Part shown: positions 62,520 through 64,000 of the stretch, piece after piece
Numbering within the stretch: the first letter of the stretch is position 1
How the letters are laid out: every line of letters begins with the position of its first letter
Assembly: GCA_020410785.1 (NCBI GenBank)
Contig: CP084573.1
Coordinates: forward strand, 62,001-126,000
DNA from: Rickettsia endosymbiont of Culicoides impunctatus
GTDB lineage: Bacteria > Pseudomonadota > Alphaproteobacteria > Rickettsiales > Rickettsiaceae
Reading direction: 5' to 3'
Length of the DNA: 64,000 bases
Made by a program: the position numbers and the translations under genes
Notes under the pieces: model-generated
What the model saw: the letters and a program-made list of their open reading frames with translations, nothing else
What the model was told of the DNA's origin: nothing
Database searches by the model: none

Positions 62520-62626
62520 CCTAACCTCCATAACATAATTTGAAAGTTTCATAATATTAAGTTACCATAAGTTTAATATTATAACAAATAAAAATTTATA
62601 ACAACACATAAAAAAAATAAACTTAA

Positions 62627-62647
62627 AATTTTGTTCACAGAGCCTAG
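62627..62647 (-). mobile_element. Isolated end of the CTAG MITE
   Basis: AATTTTGTTCACAGAGC followed by CTAG (62644-62647) is the complement of the 52079-52235 element end. No partner end is found nearby. It lies just upstream of the patatin gene and might influence its promoter. Confidence 0.6.
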
Positions 62648-62686
62648 TTATTGCAGACAGTCTCCTAAAACATTATTGCTTACTCT

Positions 62687-63331
62687 TTAACACTCATCTT
62701 TATAGACTCCCCACAATACTGTTTTAGGTAGCCATCCAGTATAATTTTTACAACATACTTGGCAATAATCTTTTTTGCATTTTTTAAGTAAGCAACGGAC
62801 ATAATTACTTATTCTTGCAACAATTTTATTTTGATCGTTAGGTACTCTAGTAAGAGATACTAATTCTGGACTTACCACAATCACCGACCTTTTGCCAGAC
62901 AATACGCTTGAGTATACCCAACCGCCCTCTCCTTTTATATCACGAATTTGCCTCCATTGTTCATATTCTGCAATAATTTCTACCGGCTCCCCCTTTGTAA
63001 TAAACACCCATTCTATAGGGGCTCTTATCGTAGGACCAACTCTAGCATTTACCTCATTAGCCTTTATCGAGGCAAATCTTGGTATAGGCAACCTGTGATT
63101 ATCTGCTTTTGTTAATAAAGGTATAGCGGTCAAGATAAGTACAATCGAAATATATAGCCCCATATATAGTTTTTGTTGTAATAGTATACTCAAATGATTT
63201 GAAGAATTGGAACGTAAAACAAGGGGTGAGCGAGCAGAGCGTAGTAAACCTACGTGAACACGCGAATACCCCGAAGTTTTACGGAGCCAATTCTTCAAAG
63301 CAGAAGAGTATAACTGTAATTTGATTGCCAT
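62687..63331 (-). CDS. Secreted SH3-domain protein with 42-codon palindromic insert in its leader
   Basis: Bacterial SH3-type domain (about residues 85-150 of 214: ARVGPTIRAPIEWVF, YEQWRQIRD, GEGGWVYSSVLSG) behind a signal peptide (MGLYISIVLILTAIPLLTKA in the present frame), ending in a cysteine-rich tail. The N-terminal MAIKLQL is followed by 42 residues encoded by the palindrome at 63185-63312. Without these the leader would read MAIKLQLLLQQKLYMGLY, a basic n-region followed by the hydrophobic core. An internal ATG at 63163 could also serve. It starts 12 bases after the Kef gene. Confidence 0.8.
   Translation of the reverse strand: MAIKLQLYSSALKNWLRKTSGYSRVHVGLLRSARSPLVLRSNSSNHLSILLQQKLYMGLYISIVLILTAIPLLTKADNHRLPIPRFASIKANEVNARVGPTIRAPIEWVFITKGEPVEIIAEYEQWRQIRDIKGEGGWVYSSVLSGKRSVIVVSPELVSLTRVPNDQNKIVARISNYVRCLLKKCKKDYCQVCCKNYTGWLPKTVLWGVYKDEC
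63185..63312. repeat. In-frame palindromic element in the SH3 gene
   Basis: 128 bases from TATACTC to GAGTATA, with further inverted parts GAAGAATTGG and CCAATTCTTC. Counting one TA as duplicated target, 126 bases (42 codons) were added between CAGT and TACTATTA, leaving the frame unbroken. Related elements lie in gaps at 12679 and 55482. Confidence 0.8.
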
Positions 63332-63342
63332 GAGTAACACAC

Positions 63343-64000
63343 CTAGTATTTATCTGAATCATTTTCTTCTAATTCATTCAATGCATCATCTCGCTTAGCT
63401 GTTACATAATTACCTGACCTAAATTGCCCTTTGATACGATTTATTTCATATTCACTCAAACCAATAAATTTTAGAATAGTTCCACCAAGCTGTAACCCAG
63501 TCTCATAATTTTCTGGGATGATTGTGGTTGCTCCAGCATCATAAAATTCTCTAGCATTTTGTAGATTTTTTAATCTTACAATAACCTCAAGGTTTGGAAA
63601 ATTACTTGAGATTGTTCGAAGAGATTTTTTGATAGTAACCTTATTATTCATTGTCAGCGCTAGAGCTAAAATCCTTTCTGCTCCCACGGCTTTTAGTGTA
63701 TCAATTTGTGATACATCTCCCCTAAAAACTGGAAATCCATTAGCTGTTTCTTCTTTGACAATTTCGTCATTAACATCTAATGCTATATAATTGATCCCTT
63801 CAGCTTCTAACACTGATGCTACCATCTTACCAACGCTACCAAAACCGGCAATTATTATATGATTTGTTAAATCTCTTGCCCCAAGTTCTATAATTTGTAT
63901 TGGAGTTTTGCCAAGCTGCTTATCAAGTTTTTCAGCAAGTTTCCTGCCTAAAATTGCCAGTAATGGAGTTAGTGCCATGGTACATGTCACCACTAATAAA
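63343..64000 (-). CDS. Kef-type potassium efflux protein, C-terminal part (partial)
   Basis: The frame runs off the right edge with no start in the window (it continues as LLVVTC before the first ATG). It shows the end of the last transmembrane region and a full TrkA-N/RCK domain: HIIIAGFGSVGKMVASVLEAEGINYIALDVN is the NAD-binding GxGxxG part. Regulated K+/H+ antiport (KefB/KefC type) is likely. The SH3-domain gene follows within 12 bases. Confidence 0.85.
   Translation of the reverse strand, partial: LLVVTCTMALTPLLAILGRKLAEKLDKQLGKTPIQIIELGARDLTNHIIIAGFGSVGKMVASVLEAEGINYIALDVNDEIVKEETANGFPVFRGDVSQIDTLKAVGAERILALALTMNNKVTIKKSLRTISSNFPNLEVIVRLKNLQNAREFYDAGATTIIPENYETGLQLGGTILKFIGLSEYEINRIKGQFRSGNYVTAKRDDALNELEENDSDKY

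Overview
This AT-rich window reads as the chromosome of an obligate intracellular alphaproteobacterium of the Rickettsiales, most likely family Rickettsiaceae. The evidence is a Tlc-type ATP/ADP translocase (energy parasitism), a patatin-like phospholipase of the kind these bacteria use on host membranes, palindromic elements inserted in frame inside protein genes, many decaying genes, and long intergenic stretches filled with short dispersed repeats. Genus or species cannot be fixed from the sequence alone.

Layout. 1-450: the end of a znuC-like gene, a 45-codon Phd-like antitoxin relic and one end of a small transposable element. 469-12400: housekeeping genes (radA, mfd, sdhE, a rhodanese gene with an in-frame palindromic insert, dnaA, clpX, a frameshifted methyltransferase, recJ). 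12400-14670: a decayed RelBE-like pair and a complete DDE insertion sequence sitting inside a dispersed repeat whose uninterrupted copies are present nearby. 14750-19250: mutS, a frameshifted Rpn-type nuclease, an IS110 stub and a GNAT acetyltransferase. 19430-48620: a dense housekeeping block (IHF/HU, sppA, smpB, dapA, ilvE, an OmpR/EnvZ pair, uppS-cdsA-ftsB, RNase D, recG, recO-era-rnc-lepB, ligA, ispB, a glycosyltransferase, tlc, tmk-zapE, a second two-component pair, recR, dapD-dnaN).

48620-62650 is the accessory region. It holds two paralogous AAA-ATPase/PD-(D/E)XK proteins (one killed by a 14-bp tandem duplication, one intact), a serine recombinase, an IS21 relic carrying a 157-bp MITE, a secreted repeat protein whose 3' end is fused to an IS481 element, a tRNA-Ala next to that element, an LtaS-like sulfatase, a GC-richer stretch that may encode a structured RNA, and a patatin phospholipase. 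The window ends with an SH3-domain secreted protein, whose signal-peptide region carries a second in-frame palindromic insert of 42 codons, and the C-terminal part of a Kef-type potassium efflux protein.

The housekeeping genes cover recombination and repair (radA, mfd, recJ, mutS, recG, recO, recR, ligA), replication (dnaA, dnaN, tmk), envelope assembly (uppS, ispB, cdsA, lepB, dapA, dapD) and proteolysis (clpX, sppA). The main biological interest is how mobile palindromes, MITEs and insertion sequences have reshaped genes here; several events can be reconstructed to the base pair.
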